Positions 10,756 through 24,040 of a DNA stretch of 64,000 bases are shown piece by piece (positions within the stretch are counted from its first letter, which is position 1; each line of letters begins with the position of its first letter). The notes under the pieces were generated by a model. The model saw only the letters and a list, made by a program, of their open reading frames with translations, was not told the DNA's origin and did not search any database. Source of the DNA: Chrysemys picta bellii (lineage: Eukaryota > Chordata > Testudines > Emydidae); contig NC_088794.1 in assembly GCF_011386835.1 (NCBI RefSeq), positions 64,948,506-65,012,505 of the forward strand, read 5' to 3'. The translations under genes were made by a program, and so were the position numbers.

Positions 10756-12868
10756 AATATAGTACTGTGACCGATAGTAGGCCGCCTGAGTCCAGATTAA
10801 AGTTGCATGTAATTTTTTTTTAGAGAAGAACAGAAGTATTTTTCTCACAGCAATTTTGCCATCTGCTGAAGTTTCTCTTCTGCCAGACTGAAATTTTCCT
10901 AAATAGGGATCTGATCCTGCACCCATTGAAGCCAGTGATGAATCTCCCACTGACTTCAGTGGTACAGGATCCTATTGTTCATATACTAGATGTGGGAGTC
11001 CACCTTTCTGATACCCAGTAGAATTGGTGCACTGTCTGTAAAATAAAAATTTTAGTTTCTAATATTAAATATGTTTTTACAATCAACTCCTATTAGATGT
11101 GGAATATGGAATCTGTATTGCCAGTGTCACAAATTGTTGTTTTTCAGCAGATTAATTTTCAATAGCAGGGTCTAACATGACAGTTTTAAATTGAGCAACA
11201 TAAAATATATTAGCTGAGATGCAGGAAGTCCTCAGGTTGGAGTGGACTAGGTCAACTATGGTAATTAAGTGGAAATAGCTCAAAAGTAGATAATAAAATT
11301 TAGTTAGTCCAAATATTATTTATTTCTTCCAGCACAATGAATTTTGACCTTGTCATTATGGGTACTGTGAGAATTCCCCCCCGCCCCATTATATAGTAAT
11401 ATGTATATTTCTTCTAGAGAGACAAGCAGTGATGCCCTAATAAAATGTTGATTCAGACTGGATAAGCTGAACAGTAGGGTAAACATGACTGTGAAAATCT
11501 TGGATTGGAAAGGCAAAGGTGTTGGTATGAAGTCAGACTGTTTATGGACTTGGGACAGAGTTGCTTGAGAACTATGTCTCATTGTTTAGAGATACGTTTG
11601 GTTTATGCACATGTGCAAGTAGTGACGAATACAAGGAAAGTTGTGGGCCTACAATATCCCATCAGATGTTTAAAATATGGATTCCCATAGATGTAGATGG
11701 CTAGACACATTATATTTCTTTGTCACAAGAAATAAAACAAATCTTATTCAGTGTGGTACAAAATCATGCAGCAAGTGCTAATCCCAAACAAGTTGGACTG
11801 AGGGAAGCTACCAGCATATTTGTAGGATGTTATCTACTATCTGAACACATTATTTGGCACTTTGAGATGTCATCACCTTAGTAAACCAGTAGCATCCAGA
11901 TATTCAGTCTCCATCTGCATATTCAAATAGCTAAAAGAATAGGCTACCACCAGGCTTCATGATGGCCTGACCTTTTTAAATAGTTACTAGTCAAAAATGC
12001 AATTTTCCACCAAGAACAGTTTCTATGGAGATTTTTGAGAAATCTGAGTAATGGGTGTGGTAGTGAAAATGGAGGCATATGCCAACATTATTTCATGCAT
12101 GGATGTGATCTCTTGTGGAGTTCCAGCAGCAGTCCTTGCAAATAGCACTGCTAGCCCTCTGCCAGCAGCTACAGCTGAGTATTATGCCTTGTTTATGTGG
12201 TTTAACCAATGTCCATACAGGTTTTGTGGTACAAGTCACATTTGAGTCACACATACTATTTCTGTAGGGCTTCTGATTTTTGGTTTTAACTGATAAACGG
12301 ATATAACAGCTCTGATACAAAACTTTAAATCACTGTTTATCTAACTATAATAGCTTGGTGGCAGAGCAATTTAGGATTGTTAATCTTTATATGTCTGTGT
12401 ATAGATGAAAAGTGATTTATAAAAATCATTGTTCCTATATATGTTAAATTACATACCATATTGAGATTCTTACATACAAATTTATATTTATAACCAAAGG
12501 ATTATCCTTTTAAGAACTAATATTTCTAAAAGGTTTGGGCAAACAATGTATTTAAAGAGTTATATCTGAAAAGTGATAATTGCTCTGTGCCTTCTCCCAT
12601 GCTGGCCCCTCTGCACTGAATGCAAGGTCTGAGCAGGTCCACAACATCCCTACCCCTCTTCACATTCAAATCCCTTATGAAGATTTGAATAAAAGTTCAG
12701 GCCTGGCAGATCTGCTCGGGAATGGCAGTCCATGAATTGAGATGGCGTGGAAGAAAAGACAGAGCAATTATAGATTTCTTTGATTAAACTTTTTTAATAT
12801 AGTAATTCTTGTAAGCTTTATTGTTTGGTTATAAGTCTATATTTGTATAAGGAGCTTGGTGAGATATG
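10756..12868. other. No gene recognised
   Basis: AT-rich non-coding DNA. An imperfect inverted repeat at 10913-10934 / 10951-10971 (GATCCTGCACCCATTGAAG against its complement) is a short MITE-like unit. The open frames at 11316-11582 and 12051-12245 lack support. Confidence 0.55.
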
Positions 12869-13367
12869 TACCGTATTTTCCGGCGTATAAGACGACTGGG
12901 CGTATAAGACGACCCCCAACTTTTCCAGTTAAAATATAGAGTTTGGGATATACTCGCCATATAAGACTACCCCTCTTCCAACGCACACCAAATAAAAATT
13001 AAAAAAACATCAGATTTGATTTCAATATGGTAATTTTAATTCAAATGCTTGGTACTTAGCAGGAAAACTGTCACTTATAAACATAAGGCTGTTTGTCATC
13101 AAACATGTAAACGTAAAACAGTGCAAGTGGATTAAACTTTTCCTAATTCACTCTAAAGCTGAAAGGAAGGATAAGACAATAAACCCATGGGAGCTGCCAT
13201 GCTGTTTGTTTTCTAAGCTGTCAACCAAACTGGAACTGATGATGATAGGAGGAAGATAACAAACAATAGAGAGCAAGTGCCGGGCAAGTCCCTGGCGAGT
13301 TAGCAACACCCATCATAACTGCAAGCTATGGTATTTTTACAGGTTTTGCTGGCATGACAGTTTCCCT

Positions 13368-14689
13368 TTAAAAGCCTTCAAAATCCTCCTGTTCGTCATC
13401 TGATATCATAAGTACATCAATGACATCTTGTGATACATTTGTAAGGCAGTCATCGTATGGATCGAATTCCGTATCAGATGGTGTGGTCTCAGCTTCAGCT
13501 TCCTCTTCATCTTGCCACAAGTAGTCGTCCTCCATACCATCTAATGAATTTGATATGCCACACTTCTTGAAAGACTTGATTACTGTTTCTGCATCAATAT
13601 CATTCCAGGCTTTTATGACAAACTTGCACAAAACATCCAACTGTGGAGCACGCATGTTTCCTCCTTTTGTGAATGACTTTTCACCGCTAACCATCCATTC
13701 ATTCCACTGTTCTCGAATGCGATCTTTAAATGGCTTGTTTAGGCACACATTCAGTGGCTGTACCAACGATGTCAATCCTGCAGGAATAACTGCCACATCT
13801 GTGTTTAGTCTTGCAAGCCTTTGCTTGGTGCTGGGAGTTAAATGAGCCCTGAACATATCCCACACCAGTAGACTACATTTTTGAATAAGTCCACCTGGTC
13901 GCCTGCTCCATACATTATCAAGCCATAGCTTTACCCCTTCTTCATCCATCCAGCCTTTTTCATTCACATGTACAAAACAACCAACAGGGAACTTGAGTTT
14001 CGGCATTGTTTTTCTTTTAAAAATAATCATTGGTCTCAGTTTGGCGCCATCAGCTGTGCATCCTAGTACCACTGTAAAACTGGACTTCTCATGTCCTGTT
14101 GTTTTAATTAAAATTGTTTTTTCACCTTTTTGATGGACAGTTTTATTTCCAACCATATCAAAATTAATTGGAGTTTCATCCATATTTCCAATACTACTTA
14201 GCCATGTTTAGTGCGCTGTTGTATTACGTATCGATGGAAACTATTTACTTTGCTATCAAGATCTGCAGGTAATTTTTGGGCAATTTTCGTCTTTTGCCTC
14301 AGTACCATATTATGCCTTCCCATGAATCTAGTACACCAGGATACAGTGGCCTTAAATCTGTTGCTGTGATCTGGGTTAGATTTGGCCCACTGAAGTGCAA
14401 ACAAACGTATTTTATTTCGTGTCACTACATAACCATTTTAGCGATGCTCATTCACCATGTCTGCTACATGTTTTTCGAGTTCTGGCCAATGTGGGGTGCC
14501 TCTTCTTAATGCACACTTACCCCTTGGCATACTCTTTAATGCTTTTTCATTTGCTTTCCAGTCCCGAACCATCTTTTCTGTTACTCCATATTGTCTTGCA
14601 GCAGCGCAGTTATTATGTTCCATGGCAAAGTTTACAACTTTAAGTTTGAAACTGGCTTCATATTTCTTTCTTCTTGCTGGTGAAGCCAT
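13368..14689 (-). pseudogene. pogo/Tigger-family transposase, one stop and one frameshift
   Basis: About 440 codons starting at the ATG at 14687-14689. The N-terminal part has a Psq-like helix-turn-helix (motif SFKLKVVNFAMEHNNCAAAR). A CENP-B-like DNA-binding region follows around PHWPELEKHVADMV. The DDE part holds MDETPINFDM (first Asp), LLVWDMFRAHLT (second Asp) and SLDGMEDDYLW (third acidic position), then an acidic tail ending EDFEGF. An in-frame TAA at 14438-14440 follows NEHR, with the frame continuing into NGYVVTRNK. A frameshift lies between about 14183 and 14198. It would cut and paste its own element, but it is not functional as it stands. There are no introns, and it sits inside its own TIRs. 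Confidence 0.9.
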
Positions 14690-14920
14690 GATGGGGTTTT
14701 GACTGTTGGAAATTTGTATACTGTACTATATGTACTGGTGCTATACTGTATGAACAGGTACAGATACTGGTGCTGTACTGTATGTGGTACCCAGTATACA
14801 ACAGCGATGTACCTTACCGGCGATTGGCTGGTTGTTGTATACAAAGCCTGCTTGGATTGGTCAGCTCTCCCTGCCTGCCCAGCCCTCCCTGTCTCCAAGA
14901 CTATCAGAGCGGTAGCGCAA

Positions 14921-15092
14921 ACACGCCTCTTTCACCCGTCTGGCCCGCCCTTGTATCCTATTACCTCCTTCTCTGCCTCTCAGATCTCGCACATGCATGC
15001 CTGTGCCGCTTCACTGCAGTCCTCAGGAGCGAGATCTGAGAGGCAGAGAAGGAGGTAATAGGATACAAGGGCGACAGGTGAAAGAGGCGTGT
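14921..15092. repeat. Large inverted repeat inside the Tigger element
   Basis: The arms 14921-14989 and 15030-15092 are reverse complements over about 60 bp, apart from a 6-bp difference near 14935-14945. Matching blocks include ACACGCCTCTTTCACC, CGCCCTTGTATCCTATTACC and CTCTGCCTCTCAGATCTCG. The loop is about 40 bp. It lies just upstream of the transposase start, where a promoter or leader would be. Confidence 0.9.
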
Positions 15093-15384
15093 TTTTCTGG
15101 GCACAGCGCCGCTCTCTCTCTTTTTTCCATACCCCGGGCGTCCCGGACGCCTGCAGCTTGCTCCGCCCTTGCTGCTTTCATACGGTCGCCGCATACGGCG
15201 GGGATGCGGCTGCGGCCGTTTTTGAGCTCCCCCCACCATATGCGGTGACCGCAGATTCTCCAGTCCGGCTTGGAAGTTTCAGCACCCGCCCTATAAGACG
15301 ACACCCGGCGTATAAGACGACCCCCGACTTTTGAGAAGATTTTCCTGGGTTACAAGGTAGTCTTATACGCCAGAAAATACAGTA

Positions 15385-18183
15385 CTATAGCAATTCTTGG
15401 CACTTGTCTATCACTTTTCATCTTCAAGATACTTTACAAAGATAAATAAGCACAACAAGCTTGTGACGTAAGTAAGTAAATATTATTTCATTTTTAAAGA
15501 TGGGTTTACTGAAACAGGTTCTGATGTAGCAGCTTGCCTCATGCTCACAGAAGTAGCCATGTCAGAGCTGGGAGAATTCAGGAGTTCCTGTGTACTGATC
15601 GCTAGATTATTACCTCTCTTTTCAGATGGGACAGGTGATGTGATTGGAAAAACTTGCTTAACTTGTATACTGGCAACCACAAAATGTCATCAAAGGTCCT
15701 TCATTTGTTTTTTATCTGTTTGCCTTTTTGTTGTAGTGGGGCACTTCTTTTCAGCACTGGAGGGATAAATTCTTATTTGTCTAAAACTTTGCAAACACTT
15801 CATTCTGAGATCATCATATTTTCCGTAGTTGCATTCCCTCTTTGAAAGGGAGATTATGTTTATAAGGACCATTTTCTGATCAAGAGGAGAAAGGCAATGA
15901 CCTGCCCTCAGACAGATTTTAGTATTGTTATGAAAATCGTTTGGCAGAAGTTCCTGAGCAACAAGCTTCCATCATCCCTCCTTGATGAACTGAGGCTCCA
16001 GCAGACTTGGAAGTAAGAGGCAGCTTCTGGACTTGACATTTTTATGCTGTTGCCAGACCACTGGACCTATTCTGCAAACCAGATTTTTAACATCTTGGGC
16101 ATAAAAGACATTACATTCAAAAACAATAAACCCCTGTAGGGGGATTGTAGACCCCTCTGGCATGTACACAGTTTGTTTTTTAGAGTTGTTTTTTTCTAAA
16201 TGGTCTGTTTGTTTGTTTTTTCAGGCAAAGTTACTAAAGTAAATGAATTACGGTAACCTTTTTTCAGGCTCCAACAGCCATACATGTGATATGTTTTCAT
16301 TTGGTTTTTACAAATTCAAGGGGTAAATAGGTTTAAAATAAAGTTCAGAATATCCTAAGTTCAAGAGGCCTGAGGGAGCGAATGCCTACTCCATTTTTAT
16401 TAGACACCTGTGTTTGGCTGTATAATATATACTTTATAGTTCAGGCTGTTTAAAAAATTCTCCTGTAGTATTTCAGCTTTTCCTTTATGGTCCCATCCTA
16501 GATTTTTGTGAAGTCTCCATGTTAAATATGACATGCAGAGCCCTATCGATGTACAGTTCCTCTCAATTTGTAATTGGGTTAGTGGTGTAGTGGCTGGTGA
16601 ACTGGGAATGTGCATGTGGGATCCTTAGATGGGCAGAAATCTTACGCAGCCAACCACTACTCTTCCTCCTCCCTAAAAAAGATTTTAAAAGTATAATTTA
16701 TTGTGAGCATAAAATATAGCAAGCTAAATAGTCCACTTTGGAGCAATCCATGATTGTAAACTCGGAAGAGACAAGATAATCACTGACACATTTCTGTACT
16801 TTATACAAGGCTGGTTGTATCCTACTGTGAATATGACACTAGTATAGTGTAACACTAGAATAGTGTTAGTACTATTCTGTATGTAAAAATTGCAGCGAAG
16901 GATGTATATAAGATTAAAGGTATAAGTGTTTTGCAGTAATAGGATGTCTAATATTGCATGTATTAACTATTTGACATAACTTGAATTTTGGAATTTGAGT
17001 AATTTCCTACACTAAAATACAAGCACATATCTTGCAAGCTGCTAAGTGCTCTCCTTTTCCATTGAAATGTATAAGAGTTGCGGGTACTCAGCACCTTGCA
17101 GAGCAGGACCCTTCTAATCATAGTGCTAAATTTGAGAAAGGTGCCTGTACTTCATTTGATTCACTAAGTAGTCAGTTTTCTCACCTATTATTGTGTCAGC
17201 TGCATTTTTTACTTGAAAAACATCAAATTAAATAATAGTTTATGCTGGCTTTTATTTTAGTTCATGCATTTAAAAACTGAAACTCAGATAAAAAGAGAGT
17301 TTCAAAATAAATTCAGTATATTATTTATGAGTGGAGCAACACATTAGCATTGAGTTCACAATAGATCATATCGCTTTTATTCCATCTTACAAGCTTAGCA
17401 GCACAAACAGAATAATCAACATATTATTTGGCTGTCATCTGCTGAACAGAAACCAGAGATCACAAGGAGGTTTTCCCTAGCTGCAGTGATGGCCTTTTTG
17501 TTCCAAGTCCCCATCTGGGAGGGCCATGGTGTGTTATCATATGGAACGCGGGGTTTTCTGTAATCTGCTTAGCTGCACTGCAGTTTGAATCTTCATTCCA
17601 TGTTTGTGTAATTTATAATTTTAATGAGACCATGGCTCTTGTGGGCTTTGAAATATATTAAAAGCTCTTTTGTGCATATGCTTTTGTTCTTGCTTAATAG
17701 GCTCAGTGTATTTAAAACTGATGAATTTTTATTCATAGATTTCGATGTCTGGGGATTAACTTAGACTGAATATCATTGCACTCATCTATTGATGTTTGGA
17801 AAGTACTTTTTTTAATACTTGTATCCATAAGTAGAGAAGAACTTACAGAATTTGTGTTTATATAAAAAAAACAGAAATAACGCTATTATGAAAATTTGCA
17901 GCCACGTGATAAAATATTGTTTTTAATTCTTTCTTCTTATATAAACACAAAGCAGTTAAGTGTGGCATTTATTGTAAAAGTTGCACTATGAAGAATTAAT
18001 TGTATGATCAGAATCCATGAACATATGTCTGTTTTTATATATTGAAAGCTTAATAGCAAAAAAGGCGCTTTGGGAAAGCTGTTAAAGTTTATGTAGGAAA
18101 GTAGGAGTATTATATGCTTTATTTGCATCCATCTGGTTATTTAGGTTACTTTTTGCAGATAAAATGCAAATATTTTGATCACA
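15385..18183. other. No gene recognised
   Basis: AT-rich non-coding DNA. A short patch at about 17085-17111 (ACTCAGCACCTTGCAGAGCAGGAC) belongs to a dispersed palindromic family. Open frames in this stretch have no domains. Confidence 0.5.
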
Positions 18184-18191
18184 GTGGGGCT

Positions 18192-18294
18192 TAGTGTAAA
18201 AAGTCGGGACGGGGGTGGGGAATAATAGGCGCCTATATAAGAAAAAGCCCCTAAAATCGGGACTGTCCCTATAAAATCGAGACGTCTGGTCACC
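18192..18294. mobile_element. Short hAT-type MITE, damaged ends
   Basis: The 103-bp copy is flanked by perfect 8-bp duplications GTGGGGCT (18184-18191 and 18295-18302). The interior has AAAATCGGGACTGTCCCTAT and ends CTGGTCACC. It is the same family as 40375-40498, whose ends are TAGGGTGACCAG. Here the left end is internally deleted and the right end lacks its last bases. Confidence 0.75.
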
Positions 18295-18302
18295 GTGGGG
18301 CT

Positions 18303-18776
18303 AGAATTTCACCCTTCATTTTACCTGTTAGCATTTGGCTTTTTATAGCAAGAATATACATTTTTGCTTTATTAAATGAAACTATAGTTAACTGAGAAAA
18401 ACACAGGTAAAGAACATTAAAGAGTCATTCATTAAGTCCCTGTTGCTATACCCCAATATTTCATTTTGAGATTCCTATATTTTTCAGGAAATGCTGAGGT
18501 CAGTCTTGTCTATGTTTGATTTGATTTTAAAACTATGTTTAGTAGCCACTCCCAACTTAGCACTCATTTACTCCTCGTCTTATTATTTTTAATTTTTTTT
18601 TTAAATGTAGAGTACATTAAAGTTCTGAACCACCTCACTCCACTGATGATTTTAGTCAGGCCAGTGTTTGAGCTAAAACTAAATCTGCTAAAGCACTCAA
18701 AGTTTCTTCTATCCAGTTGGTTTTCGTGATGGTGACTATGAAGTATTGTGTTTTAGTCCAATGGGGAGAATAAATC
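18303..18776. other. No gene recognised
   Basis: AT-rich; nothing identified. Confidence 0.5.
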
Positions 18777-18938
18777 CAGGGTGAAATTTTCAAAAGTACC
18801 TAACGCTGAGTGTCTTAGGCCCTTTGAAGTCTATGATTTAGGTTCCATAGTCCCATAGACTTTCTAGGGCCTAAGTCACTTTTGAAAAATGGGGCTTAGG
18901 GGCCTAAGTCACTTAGATGCCTTTAAAATTTTTACCCT
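18777..18938. mobile_element. MITE with AGGGTGAAATTTT-type inverted ends
   Basis: The left end CAGGGTGAAATTTTCAAAAG faces a right end whose reverse complement is AGGGTAAAAATTTTAAAGGC. The core repeats GGGCCTAAGTCACTT twice. No clear target duplication. Confidence 0.5.
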
Positions 18939-20252
18939 AAATACTCTCTCTCACCTCTAGAAAGTGCACTTACTGAAAGCTGGACTAGAGATACGGTAAT
19001 TACAGTAGTAGGGTAGGTAGTTGAAACTTGCCACTGTGTGACCATAATATGCTATCTTAGTCTTTATAGAAATGGAGGCCTTCAGTAATGTCATTGGGGA
19101 ATGGGCCACATTGTTTGTTTCCCAGCATCTTTAGGGTCCTTAGCCTGACATTTTGCAGTTTACTTCTAAGCAAATAGTTCAGTAGCACTGAGCTCCCTAA
19201 CTTGCCATGAATGATCAGACCTCTGGTCAATCAAGTGAATACCCTGTCTTCAACACAGTCCAATATATAGTATTATGGAGGAAGACACAATCTCTGGAAT
19301 ATACATAGTCATTAGTGCGATGCTGTATGTGGTGGAGTGGGGTTGTTTGGGGATCCTATTTTACCCCTAGAAGGCAGTCAATGAGAATTGTTCTAAATAC
19401 TGAAATCTTAATATGATGATGCAAGGTTTGTAAGATCAGATCCATTCTCATGTGAGCCAGTAGTCCTTATTCATATGGGTAGTTCCATCCACTCCAAAGG
19501 ATTGCTTTAAATGAGTAAGGGCTTGCAGGGTTAGACTTCTTGAAGTCACCTGAGGATGGAGTTGTGCTACAAGGAAGGGTGAAAGAGTTGATGAAGAGTA
19601 ACAGACAGCAAATCCAACAAGATCTGCAAGTTTTGGGGACTGAACCCTGTATGCATCTGGATTTGAAATACAGTAGAGTCAAACCCTGTCCCCTACCTCA
19701 TTGGAAAGACCTGTTGAAAACTTAATGAAGAGAATATCAGTTTTCCATCCCTTGGTCTTCTCTAGTGGGCTCTTCTGTGAGAGAGGACTGCCTGCTCATT
19801 ATTTTGTAATCTTGCTTACTAAAGAAATCAGTGGAATGGGAGAAAAATCCATTTCTCTCTCTTATTCTTGGAAGGAGTAACTAAACAGTACAGCTCTTCT
19901 ATGTAACAAGGTATTCTAGGTGTTCTCTTTAATTTGATGAGTGATAAGTTTTTTAAAAAGTATCCATATTTTATATAGGACATATTTTCCTATTAAATGT
20001 GATGCACTACTTTCAGTTTTCCCAGCTCTTCTTGATCATGTAACATTAGGATCTCCTACAGGAGCCTGAGTATGAAAAAGAGTTTTTACACAAATTAAAA
20101 TGATAGGCAGAATGTGGATAAACACTTGACCTGAATGTACCGTAATTAATAGTTCAATTTTCCTTCTGTTTTCATTAATGAACCTACATTTAAAAAAAAG
20201 TCTAGTGTAACTTTTGTGAAAAATCACTGATGTGAGTTGTGATGTTACACTA
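18939..20252. other. No gene recognised
   Basis: Non-coding; no repeat that I can name. Confidence 0.5.
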
Positions 20253-20494
20253 TACCTGGCCTACACACCTAAAGCTTAGGTCAACCTAGCTACATCCCTC
20301 TGAATAATTCACACCCTTAAGAGATGTAGTTAAGCTGACCTAAACCCTGTTATAGATACCATTGACATAGCTCTAGGGAGTAGAACAGAAAAACACTCGT
20401 TGCTGGAGTAAGTATCTACACTACAAGAACTACAGCAGCATAGTTACAGCGTTGCAGTTGTGCCACTGTAGTGCCTGTAGTATAGACATACCTT
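20253..20494. mobile_element. Non-autonomous DNA element with GGTATGTCTATAC-type end
   Basis: Runs from TACCTGGCCTACACACC to GCCTGTAGTATAGACATACC. Internal blocks TTAGGTCAACCTAGCTACAT and GTAGTTAAGCTGACCTAA are inverted copies of each other. It is one of several turtle elements ending in TATAGACATA (compare 37608-37735 and 43840-43915). Confidence 0.5.
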
Positions 20495-23400
20495 GAGAAG
20501 AAAGGTGGGTAGCATTCTTTGTATTCAGGAATATTTGATAATTTATCTCAATCAGTAAGTAGTGTATGTTTCATTTACAATAGAAGGAGAATATATAGAT
20601 TTTTTTTTAATCATAAAAATATGATCAAACATTTGTACTGTAATCCATAAAGCCTGTTTTAGGGAAATTATATTTAATATAACTGTGTTTTATTGGCTGC
20701 TGCTTTATGTGCTTTCTGTATTTAAAGTATTGGCACAAAATGTTAAACATTTGTTTTACATAATGCCATTGGTTATAGGGAGATGTTGATTTCCTAATTT
20801 TATTATGTACATAGGCAATTGTAATCCAAGATTACAGCAAACAAGATGTTAATTTCTAGACATAATCTATGTACTTTTCACTTAGAGTGTGACAGTTACA
20901 GAAGCAAAGAATAAAAAAGGAATAACATTTGTGCTATCCTCACAGGAGCTGTCAATAAAAGATGTAATAGGGGATTTAGGAATCTGGAAATGGCCAACTA
21001 ATTTATGTGAATCTATTTTATTTCAGCTAGAAAGACCAAGCTCTGTTTCGTCTGTACTGCATATTGCAGAGCACAGGCTGTCTATAGAAAACCAGGCGGC
21101 TGCATATGGATAGTCCCTTGATATCATTCACTTGCTGTGTAATCTTATTATGCAAAGTTCTAATCTTCACCTAGAATGAATGCCTCTGGGTCAGAATATA
21201 GTCATATCAGGGTTTTTGAGGTCATGTTTTGTGATCCTTAGCTTATTCTTCTAAGTAGGGTTGGGATTTAAAGGGTATTCCCCAGACACTAGCAGAGATA
21301 GACAGCAGAACCTGCTGCCTTTTTGGAAGACAAGACCAACATGAGGTCCCTGGTAGGATTAAACTTGATTTGTAGCTGTAGGATTTTTTAACAGATGTAT
21401 TATTGGACAGGGAATAGGGGGCCACCAGCACAGCGAAATTGGATCACAATTGGCATTCTCAGGGAGTCCGCTGGCTGCTAAAACAGCAGCTGCATGTGGA
21501 TTTGACTTCTTTCAGGTGAAGCGACTTCCAGTCATTTGGAAAGGATGGGATGAAAAGGAACCTTGGTGATAATTTTGATGTCTGCAAGATTTAGTACCAA
21601 TGTAATGGGATTATCGGTAACACCTTCACTGCAGAAAAAGCCACCTGGTGCTATAACTGGCAGCAACTGAGAACTAATCCTTTCCCATCTCTTGGATGTC
21701 ATTCATGAAGCTCAAAGTGATTTCTTTCCTGCTAGCTGTGATTAATTTTATAAACAAAAAAGACAGGTGACAAAGGCATAGAATATGTAAGAAAAATGAG
21801 CAGAAGATATTAGTAATTGCATTTTGTTTTCTTTGCTGCAGAATATAAACTATGCTGTTCTTATAAAATATTTATTGTGTAGAATACAATTTAATATGGA
21901 TGTGTAACTTTTTCCATCAACCTCTTTTTTTTCTTAAAAACTAAGAGTCAGAGTTCTGCAATAAGTACATAGCAATATCTGGAATTAGTCATAAAATATT
22001 AACAGTATTTTATGCTAATATTTATGTGATAAGGATGTTTATACAGCAAATGCATTAAGCTGTCAATGGGTCTCTGACTTGAATGTTTAAATAAATTTGG
22101 TTTTAATCATGAATATTGCTTTTATGTTTACATCTGCTGTAGTTGCCTGCTTTCAAGACAATGTATTGAAATGAACTATTTGACTAATATGGCACCTGAA
22201 GATGCTAAGATATTAATCTTTTTATAATTAATAAAATGCTATTTAAGTGTGCTGATGAATGATTTTTTTCCAGGGAAATGTACATTATGTGATCTTACTA
22301 ATGTGCAGGAGCACAACAATAGTAGTATTAGTGCCACCGTTTTATTTTAAAGAAGTTAATGAACCATAAGTTTTTGTAGTTGATTGGACTATGCCGTAAA
22401 TGTATCGTATACAAATGAAATAAGATTTCATTGAAGTCTTACTGTTTAAACTGAAAAATTTGTTTGGGGATTTTAATTATTTTGATATTCATTAATTAAT
22501 ATACTACTGACTAAAATAGTGAAGGGAACTCTCTGAAATTATCCCATTAATTGTAAAAACCTATGTATAACTATGTCTGAACTATATTACCACTGTTGTG
22601 ACATAAATTATCTTAAATACTTATAGCAGTTAAGTGATTTTTGCATCTTTGTAAAGAATATCCTATATCCTGAATATTTCACTATAATTAACTGTTCCTC
22701 TCTTACACTGTATGTGAAATAGGAGTAATAATCTCTCTCTTCTTCCGGGGGTAGTGGAGTGAGACTTTACTTAAATCTTGTGAAGTGCAGAGAATTATTA
22801 AGGCCAGTCAGTAAAAGAACTGGGAACAGAACTTGTGACCTCTTGGCTTGCTGTACATTTCCCTTGGTTAGGGGGCAATTTTACAATGGCTATTGCAGCA
22901 GTAGGTAGAGCAATTGCCATTTTTCCAGATTCTTTATTTCCTTGAAAACTTCAGAAAGTGTTGCTGGTCAATTCAGAGTTAGCCAGGGGATGATGGAGTT
23001 CAGTAGGTATGTTCTTTACAAGCTTTGAGAATAAATTTATGGCATGTGCTTGGTATGGTACACTACCAAGTATGTAATAGCTTGGTGAAATAAAAACAAG
23101 TTTCTTCTCAGATCAGGGAAGTGACACTTGTGATTTTTAATTATTGGAAGTTGCTAGCCCAGCCAGTAGCCCCACAGAAGAACTTTGTGTTTCTCTGCAA
23201 GAGCCCCATGTTTTCTTAATGAGAAGTCTTTCTCTACCAGTCCCTTTTGAAAATAAATTCTACATCATTTATCAATCAGGAAGGGGGCACAACACATTGG
23301 CTCTTTTTTACTCTCCCGCTTTTGCTCTTATCACTATTGTGTGCTTCTATTTCCCACAGTGTTAAAGTTAAATATTTTTATATTTAATGTAGTGCAACCA

Positions 23401-23814
23401 AAAATTCTTTAATTTATAAAATTAAGATTTACCTGTTGTTTATTGTGGACCATCCACAAGTGGCTGAGGTCTTTCTGCTGTATTAATATAATCATATATT
23501 AACATGATGTTTCAGAATTAGATCAGTCTGAAGTCTAATAACACTGGGGTATTTTTGTTAGGCTTTTATGATGACTTCTGGCTGAGGCAGCCTCTCTAGC
23601 AATTATTGTAGGAGATAAATATTGCTATTGCAACTTTTGCTAGAAATGTTGTGGTCATTAATTCACACTTGTCATATGACTCTAATCGATTTGCCACCAC
23701 TCAGTCTTCCTTTTATCACCTTAAAAACATTTCTAGGCTAACAGCCTTTCCCTCTATGGAATCAAGGCTTTAGTACATACTTTTAAATATTCTAGGTTGA
23801 TTAAAGCCAAGTCA
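20495..23814. other. No gene recognised
   Basis: 3.3 kb of AT-rich non-coding DNA. The open frames at 20889-21113, 21243-21431 and 23144-23365 have no motifs. Confidence 0.5.
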
Positions 23815-24040
23815 CCTTTCTGGGTCTCCAGAATGACTCTTAATAAAATTGCAATTAGTTCAAAATGGAGTTGTTCAAGTATCAGTTTATATAAGGTCTT
23901 CGGCTCATACTGTGTTCCAGACATTACATGCACCAAATTAGGCAAATAATTAATGTTAAGATTTTGCTTGATGATCTACAAGGTTTTTCATGATTTGATT
24001 CCTTTATAAATTAGTGAATTTCTACCCTTTTATACACTGT
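23815..24040 (+). repeat. L2-like LINE fragment, decayed
   Basis: With frameshifts, the + strand reads as a degraded L2-type reverse-transcriptase C-terminal stretch: a VQNGVVQV-like block, then an IRQIINVKILL-like block, then YKVFHDLIPL and ISEFLPFYT. It matches the pattern VQNAA ... RQRIDFKILL ... YISELL. Short and ancient. Confidence 0.4.

Larger units (their letters stand above)
12871..15382 (-). mobile_element. pogo/Tigger-type DNA transposon, 2.5 kb, TIRs and TA duplication
   Basis: The left end CCGTATTTTCCGGCGTATAA and the right end (reverse complement CTGTATTTTCTGGCGTATAA) form inverted repeats. Each is flanked by TA (12869-12870, 15383-15384). Subterminal copies of GTATAAGACGAC repeat inside both ends. 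It encodes one transposase on the - strand (13368-14689), with a GC-rich palindromic leader upstream of that gene. Ends, TA duplication and DDE transposase together indicate the Tc1/mariner superfamily, pogo/Tigger branch. Confidence 0.92.

Noticed and set aside
13555..13845. 96-codon open frame on + strand
   Set aside because: It is the antisense of the transposase coding region.
14770..15334. Several open frames on both strands around 15 kb
   Set aside because: They fall in the palindromic leader and GC-rich end of the Tigger element; mirror-image arms create matching frames.
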